Below are positions 18,689 to 27,502 of a stretch of 64,000 bases of DNA, piece after piece. The notes beneath the pieces were generated by a model. That model made no database searches. It had not been told where the DNA came from and saw only the letters and a list, made by a program, of their open reading frames with translations. Numbering within the stretch: position 1 is the first letter of the stretch; the number at the start of each line of letters is the position of its first letter. The translations under genes and the position numbers were made by a program. Source of the stretch: Deferribacteres bacterium (lineage in GTDB: Bacteria; Zhuqueibacterota; Zhuqueibacteria; Zhuqueibacterales; Geothermadaptataceae); assembly GCA_020633655.1 (NCBI GenBank), contig JACKDF010000010.1:114071-178070 (forward strand). The letters run 5' to 3'.

Positions 18689-19264
18689 ATGAAATTTCCA
18701 GCAATAGGCGTTTCCCTGATTCTATTAATCATTTGCACTCCAACAGCTATCATTCATCCATTAGTGCCATTTGGTTCCTTGCTGCTTTTGTATATATTAT
18801 TTGAAATGTACCTGAGTAAAAGAGTAGGAAAACCTGATTCCTATCTAAAAGATTTTGGCATTGCATTACTGCTTCTTATTCCGACTACATTTGGGGTTTC
18901 TGTAGTAGAAGGGGGCTTATTCGTTGGTGGGCCTTTTTATACTACGAACTATACCGGGGAGTTAATACATTTAACTCCATGTGATAGTGTTTGTTATAAA
19001 GCAGGATATTTGATTTCATACAAAGGAGAAAAGACTAAAGCACCAGTTCTTGCTTATGTTGTTGATCAAAATGTTCGCTGGGCTTCCAGAATTGAAACCG
19101 AAGATGACGGAATGTATTGGATTAATGAAATTGTCTCACTTAAAGTGCATTCTGGTTTATTACGCGATCGAATAGACTTTTTTGCAGGTGGCATAAGTGA
19201 ACCCGGTTGGGGTTATATTTGGAAATTTGGCGGATTTCAAAAATTTTATTTGATGCCGTTTTAA
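18689..19264 (+). CDS. Uncharacterised membrane-anchored protein
   Basis: 191 residues. Three hydrophobic helices occupy the first 80 residues (ending FGIALLLLIPTTFGVSVVEG), followed by a soluble domain of about 110 residues with alternating strands (GELIHLTPCDSVCYKAGYLI, then VLAYVVDQNVRWASRIE). Two cysteines spaced by four residues (CDSVC) may form a disulfide if the domain is periplasmic. AAGGAG precedes the ATG. I do not recognise the family. It is flanked by 224 bp without genes on the left (nothing notable seen) and by the pectate lyase gene on the right. Confidence 0.6.
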   Translation: MKFPAIGVSLILLIICTPTAIIHPLVPFGSLLLLYILFEMYLSKRVGKPDSYLKDFGIALLLLIPTTFGVSVVEGGLFVGGPFYTTNYTGELIHLTPCDSVCYKAGYLISYKGEKTKAPVLAYVVDQNVRWASRIETEDDGMYWINEIVSLKVHSGLLRDRIDFFAGGISEPGWGYIWKFGGFQKFYLMPF

Positions 19265-19358
19265 TTTAATTTTGTAGTTATCTGATATAAGCTTTATTTT
19301 TTTAATCAAGTTATCACCAGCGGGATTAAGGTGGAAATCTCTTATCATAATTGGGTTC

Positions 19359-20729
19359 ATGATAATGCAAAATCACACACTCCTTTCTGCTTGCCTTATT
19401 TTTTTCTTTAATATTTATACCCATCCCATCGTTGCGCAACCCAAAGATCCCATTTCTCCCGAATCCATCATTCAAGCCATCAACCAGGGTATCACATATT
19501 TTCATTCGATCAACACATATGGCGGTTATGTTTATCACATCACAACGGATTTGCAGGAACGCTGGGGTGAAAGTCAGGCTGATGAACACACCATTGAAGT
19601 GCAGCCGCCGGGTACACCAGCTGTAGGAATGACATTTTTACGTGCATACCGCGTGACTAGCAATGGCGAGCATCTGCGGGCGGCAAAAGATGCGGCATAT
19701 GCGCTGATCCGGGGGCAAAATGAATGGGGTGGTTGGGAACACACCATCAACTTCAAACATCCGGAAACACGACGCGTCAGTTTTGATGATGACCAGACTC
19801 AAAGTGCCATCCGTTTTCTCATGACGCTTGGTCAGTACATCGATGATGATTCGCTGACTGCAGCCATCGACAAAGCCCTGCAGATGATGCTGGATTCGCA
19901 GCTGGAAAATGGCGGATGGCCGCACAAGTATCCGGTGCAGGGGAATTATCACGATTATGCGACCTTCAACGACCATGGCATCAATGATTGTATTCGTACG
20001 ATGATCGATGCCGTTCGCTACTACAGTAAGGAAGAATATCGCGAGAGTCTGGAAAAAGTCGGCCGATTTATGATGATTTCGCAATTGCCGCCACCACAGT
20101 CGGGCTGGGCCCAGCAATACAATGAATTTCTGCAACCGGCATGGGCCCGCGATTTTGAACCACCCGCTGTCTGTCCGGCTGTGACGGTGAACAACCTGTT
20201 TACATTAATGGATCTGTACGAATTCACCAACAACAATCTCTACCTGAAGCCCATCCCTGATGCGATTCGCTGGCTGGAGGACAACCGCTTGCCCAATGGC
20301 AAATGGGCACGGTTTGTGGCCATCGGAACGGGCGAGGCATTGTATTACGATCGCGGCAGAGTCCGGGTTAATTCCATACAAGAGCTCCATATCGAACGGC
20401 GTACCGGTTATGGCTACGAGAACGATTTATCCGGGCGACTGCACCAGGTGAATGACCAGTTTGCTGCGCTAAAAAATAATGCGAATATTCAAAAACCAGA
20501 GGTTTCCCGGGAGCAACAGGCACAAAAACTCATCCCCGAGGTTATAGCTATTCTTGCAGCACAGGACTCGCTTGGGCGCTGGGTAACAAAAAATGACCGT
20601 TTCAAAAAATATGTCCCCGGTGTCCGTTGGAATGGGGAGTATCGCGTCGCGGATCGCATTAAAAGTGCTGTTTTCAATGGAAATATAAACACCTTATGTG
20701 AATATTTGGAGCTGGTGGAGAAGCAATAG
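19359..20729 (+). CDS. Pectate lyase, PL10-like
   Basis: 456 residues with a signal peptide ending HPIVAQ. It follows the PL10/Pel-15E pectate lyase pattern: alpha-barrel repeats, NGGWPHKYP near residue 183, a FNDHGINDCIRTMIDAVRYY helix, and the substrate-cleft segment QPAWARDFEPPAVCPAVTVN near residue 257, where family members carry the catalytic Arg and Asp. It would cleave polygalacturonate by beta-elimination after export to the periplasm or outside. Together with the CE15 esterase at 37.3 kb it suggests growth on plant cell-wall material. No CAZyme cluster or SusCD pair is next to it. Possible starts are the adjacent ATG codons at 19359 and 19365. Confidence 0.82.
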   Translation: MIMQNHTLLSACLIFFFNIYTHPIVAQPKDPISPESIIQAINQGITYFHSINTYGGYVYHITTDLQERWGESQADEHTIEVQPPGTPAVGMTFLRAYRVTSNGEHLRAAKDAAYALIRGQNEWGGWEHTINFKHPETRRVSFDDDQTQSAIRFLMTLGQYIDDDSLTAAIDKALQMMLDSQLENGGWPHKYPVQGNYHDYATFNDHGINDCIRTMIDAVRYYSKEEYRESLEKVGRFMMISQLPPPQSGWAQQYNEFLQPAWARDFEPPAVCPAVTVNNLFTLMDLYEFTNNNLYLKPIPDAIRWLEDNRLPNGKWARFVAIGTGEALYYDRGRVRVNSIQELHIERRTGYGYENDLSGRLHQVNDQFAALKNNANIQKPEVSREQQAQKLIPEVIAILAAQDSLGRWVTKNDRFKKYVPGVRWNGEYRVADRIKSAVFNGNINTLCEYLELVEKQ

Positions 20730-20760
20730 CGGCGAATAGAATTAAATACAAGTCTCGAAA

Positions 20761-21135
20761 ATGCAACTCAAAATTCATCCAAATCTGTTCTGTATTTGCC
20801 GGCTTGGCGCGGAGGAAAATATGCCGGCATGGGCAACTTGTGGAACGTACTTTTCGATAACACGCACAATGGAGGAGTTATCCATCGTGTGCGAACAGGA
20901 TGCTGTGCCACCGGAAGTAGTAGCAGAACGGAATTGGCATCTTATATCCATCGCACAAAAACTCGACTTTTCACTAACCGGCATTCTTGCATCGATTGCC
21001 AACCCATTAGCCGCAGCTGGCATCAGTATTTTCGTGGTTTCAACATTTAATACCGATTATTTTCTTGTTAAATCGAGGAATTTTGATTCCGCATGCAACG
21101 TATTGCTGGAATCGCGCTTTACATTTATTGAGTGA
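20761..21135 (+). CDS. ACT domain-containing protein
   Basis: 124 residues. The C-terminal half matches the ACT_7 (CASTOR-like) pattern: FSLTGILASIANPLAAAGIS followed by STFNTDYFLVKSRNFDSACN, which forms the beta-alpha-beta core. The N-terminal half (about 60 residues) is the usual companion domain, including MEELSIVCEQDAVPP. Such stand-alone proteins are assumed to bind amino acids; no enzyme partner is adjacent. It starts 31 bp after the pectate lyase stop, so co-transcription is possible. The ATG at 20761 lacks a strong ribosome site, and Met21 is an alternative start. Confidence 0.82.
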   Translation: MQLKIHPNLFCICRLGAEENMPAWATCGTYFSITRTMEELSIVCEQDAVPPEVVAERNWHLISIAQKLDFSLTGILASIANPLAAAGISIFVVSTFNTDYFLVKSRNFDSACNVLLESRFTFIE

Positions 21136-21175
21136 ATAATTGCGTTTTATCAGAACCGAAGATGTGACTTCGAGC

Positions 21176-21306
21176 GCTGACAAGTCTGTCGAAAAAGCGA
21201 TTAACCGGACTTTGAGCTTGCCGAAACGCCCGGTTCCACGCGCAAGTTCGGGCCCTTCGACAAGCTCAGGGTCCGAACTTGCATGTTTTTCGACAGTCTC
21301 GTCAGC
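21176..21306. repeat. Family C palindromic repeat, copy 1 (131 bp)
   Basis: Left end GCTGACAAGTCTGTCGAAAA and right end, on the other strand, GCTGACGAGACTGTCGAAAA are terminal inverted repeats. The interior holds CTTCGACAAGCTCAGG, a core also present in the element at 28843-28959. It ends 36 bp before the GWxTD protein start and probably carries or displaces its promoter. Confidence 0.65.
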
Positions 21307-21342
21307 ATTTTCCGCACAAAAATTTTTAAACAGGCCGTAAGC

Positions 21343-23616
21343 ATGCAGAGAAATATACCTGCCCAACTAGTCATTTTTATACTTTCCTTCCTCAGCATTT
21401 CTTCTGCTGAAGGTCAAACCCAATTTCAGGTTCAGATCGACTCTGCATATGCGCTACTTTCAAATGGTCAACTGGAAAAAGCTCGCGATATTTTTCAAAA
21501 TATAATCGATTCTGATAAACACCATGTACGGGCCTTAGGCGGGCTGAGTGAATTCTATTTCAAAACACAGGATTGGGGCAAGACAAAAGAATACGCTGAA
21601 AAAGTTTTAGAAATAGAACCGACGAATCCAGTCGCGAATTATTGTCGGGGCATTGCTTATCGTGAGACGGGCAAATACAAAGGGCCCCTACTTCGGGATT
21701 TTGATCTGAACAAATCGTTGGGAAACCTGCGATTCGTCACGGAAAACAATCCGAATTTCCGAGATTGTTTTTATCAATTGGCTTTGACCGAATATACAAA
21801 GAAACACGACAAACGCACGCTCGAGCTTATTCACGAACAGCTCGAGCGAAAGCCGGGACTCACTGACGTTCAAGTCGATTTGTATCGCTATTACCGCGCC
21901 TTTCTGCGCCATGGCGATCAGGACGAGATTCTGGTCTGGCTGGCACAGCACAAGTGGGAACAAGCGGCATTTTTTATTGGTGAATTCGAGCGGCGAAAGA
22001 AAAATTATGCGCTCGCTTTGGTATGCTTTGACAGTTTGCTCGAAACGCGCACGCAGATCCCGGTGCAACCGTTGTTGCTCGCAAAAGCGAAAGTGTACTA
22101 TGCGCAAAATGAACCACGAAAAGGGGAAATTTTAGTCAACCAGGCTTTCGCACAAATTGAAACGACACTCGATGCGAAATTGCTCTTCAGCGAATTCAAA
22201 TATATTTTTACACCGGAAGAATTGGCACAATTCGAGCAGCTATCCGGGGCACCTGCATACCGGCACTTTTTCCAGGCATTCTGGCGTAAACGCAATCCGA
22301 CACCGGCAGCGGCGGAAAATCAGCGCATGACGGAGCACTTCCGCCGTTTTTTGGTGGCAGAAGAATCTTACGAATACGATGGCCTGCGTTCCTGGCACAA
22401 CAATCCCGATAAATTGAATCAGTTGCATTTCCCTGCTGCTTATTTTCTCAATGAGGAATTTAACGACAAAGGCTTGATCTATATTCGCCACGGTGAACCG
22501 CGTGAGCGGGTTTTCACTTTGGGTGAAAATGTGCCAACCAATGAATCCTGGCGCTACAAAGCCGCAGACGGAAAAACAAATCTGTTTTTCCACTTTTTTT
22601 CAGCTCCTGACAACAACTGGCGACTCGGGCCAATCATCGAAAACAAAAGAATGCTCGACGATCTTGCCCATTGGGATCCTCTCTATTATAGACTCTCAGG
22701 GAGCTCACCCCTAGAGCGCCTGGGATACCAGAATGAACTGGCCGACAAGCTGGATACCTCTGTAAGCGAGGGATTTAGCAGCGACCGGTACTCGTTCCGC
22801 AAAACGATGCAGGGACTGACAGCACCTTTTTCCGTCGCAACATTTCGTGGAGACAGAAATGAAGTCCGTTTTGATATCTACGTTGCTGTTAATATTATGC
22901 CTTTCAATTTCGTCACCACAGATGACAAACCATTAACTGTCGAAACCGGTTTCGCATTGTTTGACTCCACCTGGCAAGTCCTTGATTCGACACTGGTTCG
23001 AAGAAACATCTTCGAGGATACGCTGCATATCGGGGACAAATCCATAGCGGTGCTGCAATACAGCCACAAGCTGGCAGCACAAAACGTCTTCGCTGCCTTC
23101 CATGTGAAACCGGATTCTGGCGATTTTCTTGGTGGAGCAGTTTTTAACGTAACCCTGCCCGACTATACACAACCTGTTTTTACCATGAGCGATATCGTTC
23201 TGGCCTACCGCATTCAACAAAGACCGGGCAGTTCGCATTCTGCTCATGGGGATTTGCATGTTATTCCAAATGCGACACACACTTTTCAAACCGATTCGCC
23301 GGTGCAGGTTTATTTTGAAATCTACAACTTACAGCGCAACGATAACGATGAAACCAACTATGCTGTTGAATACAATTTGACACTGGTTAAAAAACAGGCT
23401 TCTCTCGCGAGCAGATTTATTGGCCTGTTTCAAAAAAACCGCAAGGAATCGATCACGATCCGTAATAGCAGGCAGGGGCAGAGGGAATTCAGTCAGGAGT
23501 CCATTGGTTTGGATATTAAAAACATGGCCAAAGGTCTGTACCAATTGCAGATTAGCATCACCGACAAAAGCACCGGACTTTCCACAACACGCGAGACCGA
23601 TTTGGTGATTGAATGA
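21343..23616 (+). CDS. GWxTD-domain protein with TPR repeats
   Basis: 757 residues from ATG 21343, chosen because it begins a signal peptide (IPAQLVIFILSFLSISSAEG); a longer in-frame start would lie inside the palindromic repeat. TPR-like helices at residues about 30-125 (ALLSNGQLEKARDIFQNIID, EYAEKVLEIEPTNPVANYC). The GWxTD domain spans about residues 300-450, with FFQAFWRKRNPTP, DKGLIYIRHGEPRERV and NESWRYK. The domain name motif itself is degenerate here (EEFNDKG in place of GWxTDRG). GWxTD proteins are secreted and of unknown function, and are frequent in Acidobacteria, Calditrichota and relatives. The C-terminal 250 residues are beta rich. Confidence 0.85.
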   Translation: MQRNIPAQLVIFILSFLSISSAEGQTQFQVQIDSAYALLSNGQLEKARDIFQNIIDSDKHHVRALGGLSEFYFKTQDWGKTKEYAEKVLEIEPTNPVANYCRGIAYRETGKYKGPLLRDFDLNKSLGNLRFVTENNPNFRDCFYQLALTEYTKKHDKRTLELIHEQLERKPGLTDVQVDLYRYYRAFLRHGDQDEILVWLAQHKWEQAAFFIGEFERRKKNYALALVCFDSLLETRTQIPVQPLLLAKAKVYYAQNEPRKGEILVNQAFAQIETTLDAKLLFSEFKYIFTPEELAQFEQLSGAPAYRHFFQAFWRKRNPTPAAAENQRMTEHFRRFLVAEESYEYDGLRSWHNNPDKLNQLHFPAAYFLNEEFNDKGLIYIRHGEPRERVFTLGENVPTNESWRYKAADGKTNLFFHFFSAPDNNWRLGPIIENKRMLDDLAHWDPLYYRLSGSSPLERLGYQNELADKLDTSVSEGFSSDRYSFRKTMQGLTAPFSVATFRGDRNEVRFDIYVAVNIMPFNFVTTDDKPLTVETGFALFDSTWQVLDSTLVRRNIFEDTLHIGDKSIAVLQYSHKLAAQNVFAAFHVKPDSGDFLGGAVFNVTLPDYTQPVFTMSDIVLAYRIQQRPGSSHSAHGDLHVIPNATHTFQTDSPVQVYFEIYNLQRNDNDETNYAVEYNLTLVKKQASLASRFIGLFQKNRKESITIRNSRQGQREFSQESIGLDIKNMAKGLYQLQISITDKSTGLSTTRETDLVIE

Positions 23617-23683
23617 GGGGCACAAACCGGGAATTGCCAAAAAGAAAAGTGAAATAAAAACAGCGAAATCAGGAGAATGCACC

Positions 23684-24067
23684 TTGGAGATCGTTCTTAA
23701 ATCGAAAATAGAAAAAAATTACTTGTTCATTGATGCATCGGGACAAATAACGAATCAGAAAGAGCACGAAGAACTCACGATGCTCTTCTATGAGGAAATT
23801 AAAATGCAGGATTTTGAAAAAATAATAATAAACGTCTCAAAAATTAGCTATCCACCAAGTTTGGAGATACACAAAGATATCGTGGAATTTTATAAGAGCG
23901 ACATGCCCGCGGAGATATTTGGCTGGAAAATCGCGGTCGTTGATGAAAGCGATTATCGTGAAATCGGGTACTATTGGGAGTATTTGACCCAACAAAGCGG
24001 CATACCAAACTTTCGTGTTTTCGGATCACTGGAGGAAGCGAAAACTTTTATTGTAGGTGAGGAATAG
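23684..24067 (+). CDS. STAS/SpoIIAA-like small protein
   Basis: 127 residues from TTG 23684, which has AGGAG eight bases upstream; a longer reading from TTG 23609 would overlap the GWxTD gene and has no ribosome site. Sequence alternates strands and helices in the order of a SpoIIAA/STAS-like fold: NYLFIDASGQITNQKEHEEL, then FEKIIINVSKISYPPSLEIH and GWKIAVVDESDYREIGYYW. No conserved phosphorylatable serine is obvious, so an anti-anti-sigma role is not supported. It follows the GWxTD gene closely and could be co-transcribed. Confidence 0.6.
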   Translation: MEIVLKSKIEKNYLFIDASGQITNQKEHEELTMLFYEEIKMQDFEKIIINVSKISYPPSLEIHKDIVEFYKSDMPAEIFGWKIAVVDESDYREIGYYWEYLTQQSGIPNFRVFGSLEEAKTFIVGEE

Positions 24068-24183
24068 TTAGTGGTCAATAATTTTCATAATTTCACTAAA
24101 GTGCATTCTGCGCGGCCACTTATCTCAAACGTATCGAGCTAGTAGTCTGTCAAGTTTGAATTTGTGAATGCGACATTCAAAGC

Positions 24184-24286
24184 CGTCATGCCGGTTTGCG
24201 TTTTTTTGCAATACCGGCATCTCTCAGTTCTCGGTAGGTTTCAGGAGATTCCGGTATTCTGCTGAAAAACGCAGAAACCGGAATGA
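24184..24286. repeat. Family D palindromic repeat, copy 2 (103 bp)
   Basis: Begins GTCATGCCGGTTTGCGTTTT, almost identical to the copy at 4421, and ends in the inverse GTCATTCCGGTTTCTGCG. It occupies the 348 bp gap between the STAS-like and GNAT genes. The rest of that gap shows no gene. Confidence 0.65.
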
Positions 24287-24415
24287 CTTGAGGAACGACT
24301 CACAATTTTAATCTTGACAGAACACTAGTGAAAAAAAGCAAAAAAAGCTGAGCGTGAATCCAATCCCGGGATCGCATAAATTTACCATAACGCATGCACA
24401 CAAGGAATTTTCTCA

Positions 24416-24868
24416 ATGAACAAAGTTGCTTTATCCACACAGATCTACCAAAAAATGCAAAATAATGTTGTTGTTTCCACCGATCCTTCCCGGCTGGATT
24501 TAGGCACAATTCATGATTATTTGAGCAACCAGTCCTACTGGGCCAAAAACCGTCCCGCGGAAACCGTGGAAAAGTCGATACAAAACTCCCTGTGCTTTGG
24601 CGTTTATTTAAAAAATACACAGATCGGTTTTGCACGCGTCGTCACAGACTATTCGGTCTTTGCCTATCTCCTCGATGTTTTCATTCTCGAGCAGCACCAG
24701 GGACAGGGAATCGGCCAGTTTCTCATGCAGGCAATCATGGAACATCCCGAATTGCAGGGGAACATGCTGTGGGCCTTAGCCACGAAAGACGCCCACGGCT
24801 TGTATCGAAAAAATGGCTTCAGTGCATTGCCGAATCCCTCCTCCTGGATGCAGATTGATAAACGATAG
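24416..24868 (+). CDS. GNAT family N-acetyltransferase
   Basis: 150 residues. The GNAT acetyl-CoA site is visible as QHQGQGIGQFLMQAIM near residue 98 (motif A, R/QxxGxG/A), preceded by the beta-4 strand AYLLDVFIL and followed by ALATKDAHGLYRKNGFSALP, the usual motif B. It would transfer an acetyl group to an unknown amine. The opening resembles the common bacterial form in which the first 30 residues cover the acceptor (YLSNQSYWAKNRP). AAGGAA lies upstream of the ATG. Stand-alone, between two palindromic repeats. Confidence 0.88.
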   Translation: MNKVALSTQIYQKMQNNVVVSTDPSRLDLGTIHDYLSNQSYWAKNRPAETVEKSIQNSLCFGVYLKNTQIGFARVVTDYSVFAYLLDVFILEQHQGQGIGQFLMQAIMEHPELQGNMLWALATKDAHGLYRKNGFSALPNPSSWMQIDKR

Positions 24869-24888
24869 AAATTCTTATATTTTGAAAG

Positions 24889-24998
24889 AGGCTGAGTCAA
24901 AACATGTAATGCGACATTCATGTCGCTTATTTTTGAGCTTAAACTTACGATATAAATGTCGAGTTACGGCCATTAAATCATGTTTTGACTCAGCCCCC
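24889..24998. repeat. Family B palindromic repeat, copy 1 (110 bp)
   Basis: Terminal inverted repeats share GGCTGAGTCAAAACATG (17 bp) at both ends. The interior contains the inverted pair CGACATTCATGTCG and ATAAATGTCG. The second copy at 25851-25960 has the same length and orientation, and the two bracket the CPBP-like gene. Confidence 0.78.
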
Positions 24999-25079
24999 AA
25001 CTGTACTTTATGAATATTACCGGTTAAAGCTTTTCTCAGCGAACTCCGCGACCGCGTGAGAAAAACTCAGGTCCCAATT

Positions 25080-25832
25080 ATGCCGAGAAGACTTACAAAT
25101 TTTTGGACCACAATGATAGTGACAAGCTACCTGGGCTTGAGTTATCTGCCCGGTTTCGGCTGGTGGATTTCCATGATTGGGACCGGGCTCATCATATTAT
25201 GTGCCACTTTTGCCTGGCCGACGGATATTAAAAAACGACTCGGCATCCCCCGAAAACTTTCACAGTATTTACTGTCCTTTTTCCTGCTCATAGTTTTTGC
25301 GGTCGTCGCCTATTTTTTAATGAACTTCATTCGCACGCAGCATCAACTGGGTTTTGCCATTGGCACTATTCAGAACTTTAGCCATATCTTTTTTTACACA
25401 TTAAATGAAGAGCTGATTTTAGGCGGCCTCATTCTCCTGTTTCTGCAGGAAAAATACAAACATGCAAAACCATTGTTTATTTCTATGGGCGTAGCCGGTA
25501 TATTCTCGATAATGCATTACATCTTTTACCGGTGGATTTTCCAGGGACAGGCCCAGGGCATTTTGTCGTTCGCAGTGCTGATTTCTCTTTTGATTATTGG
25601 CGTTGTCAAAAATAATTTCATCCTGAAAACCGGACACATCGGCTATGCCTGGGCACTGCATTTCAGCTGGATGGCACTCATGTTCGGCTGTGGATTTTAC
25701 CGACCGGAAAATCTAGAGCACCTGTCGCAGACAGCGCGATTCAACTTGTTTCTTGGTGATGGACTGACAATGTTAATTGGAGTTGTGCTCGCACTTGGTA
25801 CCTCCGTGTGGCTCATCAGAATTAGAAAGTGA
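25080..25832 (+). CDS. CPBP-like intramembrane protein
   Basis: 250 residues with seven or eight membrane helices. It has the order of the CPBP/Abi protease core: NEELILGGLILLF near residue 128 in place of the canonical EExxxR (Glu pair kept, Arg replaced by Gly), FSIMHYIFY as the second motif His and ALHFSWMALM as the third. The lost Arg makes protease activity uncertain. Start at ATG 25080 is preferred over GTG 25056, although neither has a strong ribosome site. The gene is tightly flanked by two direct copies of a 110 bp palindromic element (24889-24998 and 25851-25960), which suggests it could have moved as a unit. Confidence 0.68.
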   Translation: MPRRLTNFWTTMIVTSYLGLSYLPGFGWWISMIGTGLIILCATFAWPTDIKKRLGIPRKLSQYLLSFFLLIVFAVVAYFLMNFIRTQHQLGFAIGTIQNFSHIFFYTLNEELILGGLILLFLQEKYKHAKPLFISMGVAGIFSIMHYIFYRWIFQGQAQGILSFAVLISLLIIGVVKNNFILKTGHIGYAWALHFSWMALMFGCGFYRPENLEHLSQTARFNLFLGDGLTMLIGVVLALGTSVWLIRIRK

Positions 25833-25850
25833 ATATTCCACACCACAATT

Positions 25851-25960
25851 GGGGCTGAGTCAAAACATGTAACGCGATATTCATGTCGCTCATGTTTGAG
25901 GCTAAGCTTTCGACATAAATGTCGAATTACATCAATAAATCATATTTTGACTCAACCCCA
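25851..25960. repeat. Family B palindromic repeat, copy 2 (110 bp)
   Basis: Starts GGGGCTGAGTCAAAACATGT and ends with the inverse of GGGGTTGAGTCAAAATATG. Same orientation and length as the copy at 24889 with roughly five bases in six identical by eye. It begins 19 bp after the CPBP-like stop. Confidence 0.78.
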
Positions 25961-25995
25961 TAGAAAATAAATAATCCTTAAAAACGGAATCCAAC

Positions 25996-27081
25996 ATGAC
26001 GCAACGTATTTTATCCATCGATGTTTTTCGTGGTTTTACCATGCTGCTTTTGATCGGTGAATTCACCGGGCTCTATTCCCAGATCACAGACGACGCCTTG
26101 TCGGGAAGTGTGATCAGCGCCATTGGCAGCCAGTTTCATCATCATGCGTGGAATGGGCTGAGATTTTGGGACCTGATTCAGCCGTTCTTTATGTTCATTG
26201 TCGGGCTATCCCTGCCCTTCGCGGTGAAAATCCGCACAGAAAGAGGCGAATCCGGGCAGCAGATTTTTAAACACGTGCTGAAGCGATCCGCCATTCTGCT
26301 CCTTTTCGGTTGGGCCTTGTACTGTATAGGCCCGGGCAAGATCGTTTTTCGTTTTCAAAATGTGCTGGCGCAGATTGCCTTTACTTACCTGATTGCCTAC
26401 CTGATTCTGCAGCGCTCTTTTCGATTTCAGGTGCTGTTTTCCCTCGGACTTCTTCTGCTCACGGAAGTGCTGTACCGGTCTTTCCCGGTTGAAGGTTTTA
26501 ACCATGCCTTTGTTAAATTACAAAACTTCGGCACCTGGCTCGACCTGCAATACGGTGGCGCGAACATGGGTGGTGGCTGGGTTGCGATCAATGCCCTGCC
26601 GACGGCAGCGCACACGATTTGGGGTGTGTTGGCAGGAAAACTCCTGCTCGGTGATAAACCGGCACACACAAAGTTGAAGCACTTGCTTTTAGCTGGTATT
26701 GTGCTTGTGCTTATTGGCTATGCGCTGGATCCCCTCACACCGATCATCAAACGAATTGCGACGAGTTCCTTTGTTATTGTCAGTGGTGGATGGGCTTTGC
26801 TGGCGCTGACCTTTCTTTACTGGCTGCTGGATATTAAAAAAATGAGGGGTCGCTGGACGCTGATTTTCGAAGTGGTTGGTATGAATTCGCTTTTCATTTA
26901 TCTCTTTGCTCATGTTGGCGGTGCAAAATTTATTGAAAGCATTCTGCACCCGTTTACTTACGCCCTGCTGGATTGGGCCGGAACGCTCAGCGCGGAGATT
27001 TTTACGAGTGTGTTGGCGTGGGCAGCGCTGTGGGGCTTGTGTTATTGGATGTTTCGAAGGCGGTTGTTTATTAAGATTTGA
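25996..27081 (+). CDS. DUF5009 / NagX-like membrane acyltransferase
   Basis: 361 residues with about ten membrane helices. The start RILSIDVFRGFTMLLLIGEF is the DUF5009/heparan-alpha-glucosaminide N-acetyltransferase opening (conserved SxDxxRG), followed by a luminal segment HHHAWNGLRFWDLIQPFFMF that holds the family His-Asp pair, where the catalytic His accepts the acetyl group. The gene has no glycan partner beside it. Family members in Bacteroidetes-like bacteria acetylate amino sugars (NagX) from cytoplasmic acetyl-CoA across the membrane. The ATG has a plausible GGAAT ribosome site. Confidence 0.82.
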   Translation: MTQRILSIDVFRGFTMLLLIGEFTGLYSQITDDALSGSVISAIGSQFHHHAWNGLRFWDLIQPFFMFIVGLSLPFAVKIRTERGESGQQIFKHVLKRSAILLLFGWALYCIGPGKIVFRFQNVLAQIAFTYLIAYLILQRSFRFQVLFSLGLLLLTEVLYRSFPVEGFNHAFVKLQNFGTWLDLQYGGANMGGGWVAINALPTAAHTIWGVLAGKLLLGDKPAHTKLKHLLLAGIVLVLIGYALDPLTPIIKRIATSSFVIVSGGWALLALTFLYWLLDIKKMRGRWTLIFEVVGMNSLFIYLFAHVGGAKFIESILHPFTYALLDWAGTLSAEIFTSVLAWAALWGLCYWMFRRRLFIKI

Positions 27082-27502
27082 GTTTGCACACAGAATGAAA
27101 TAGGATGGAGATATAACAAGAGCGCCTCGACCTGGCAACGCTTCGTATAAACAAAAATAATCAAATCGGTGTTCACGGGTTGAATTGATCACTATATTTT
27201 AATGCACCCGTTCGTGACTCACCTTGATAAAACAGAAGAGGAAACAAATCCACTCCTTGTTCATCCGGAAGTGAAGACGACAATGAAATGCACTTTCGTA
27301 CCCAACAAAGGATGCAGAAGAATTCTCCATCTGGATAAATTTTGTTGTCATATACTCTCTTATGTGGGTCGTATAACAACAAACCGTGAAAAAATATATT
27401 TCGGTTTAATTCATTATTTTTAAATTAATAAAGTCAAAAAAAATCGAATGTGGCACACATTCGTTATCCATAGCTTTCTTATGTGAGTCATATAACAACT
27501 AG
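27082..27502. other. Non-coding accessory region left of the cassette
   Basis: About 420 bp of AT-rich sequence without a convincing gene. It contains two near-identical direct repeats, CTTATGTGGGTCGTATAACAAC-like (27359-27380) and its sister at 27478-27499 (20 of 22 bases the same), and between them a hairpin CGAATGTG-GCA-CACATTCG (27450-27468) that is followed by T8 when read on the minus strand. A 73-codon frame at 27202 has no support. Confidence 0.5.

Noticed and set aside
27108..27186. TATAACAAGAGCGCCTC ... GTTGAAT as an attC site left of the cassette
   Set aside because: The box sequences fit loosely but the internal arms show no complementarity.
27202..27423. 73-codon frame in the region left of the cassette
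   Set aside because: No ribosome site, no family resemblance and it runs across one of the direct repeats.
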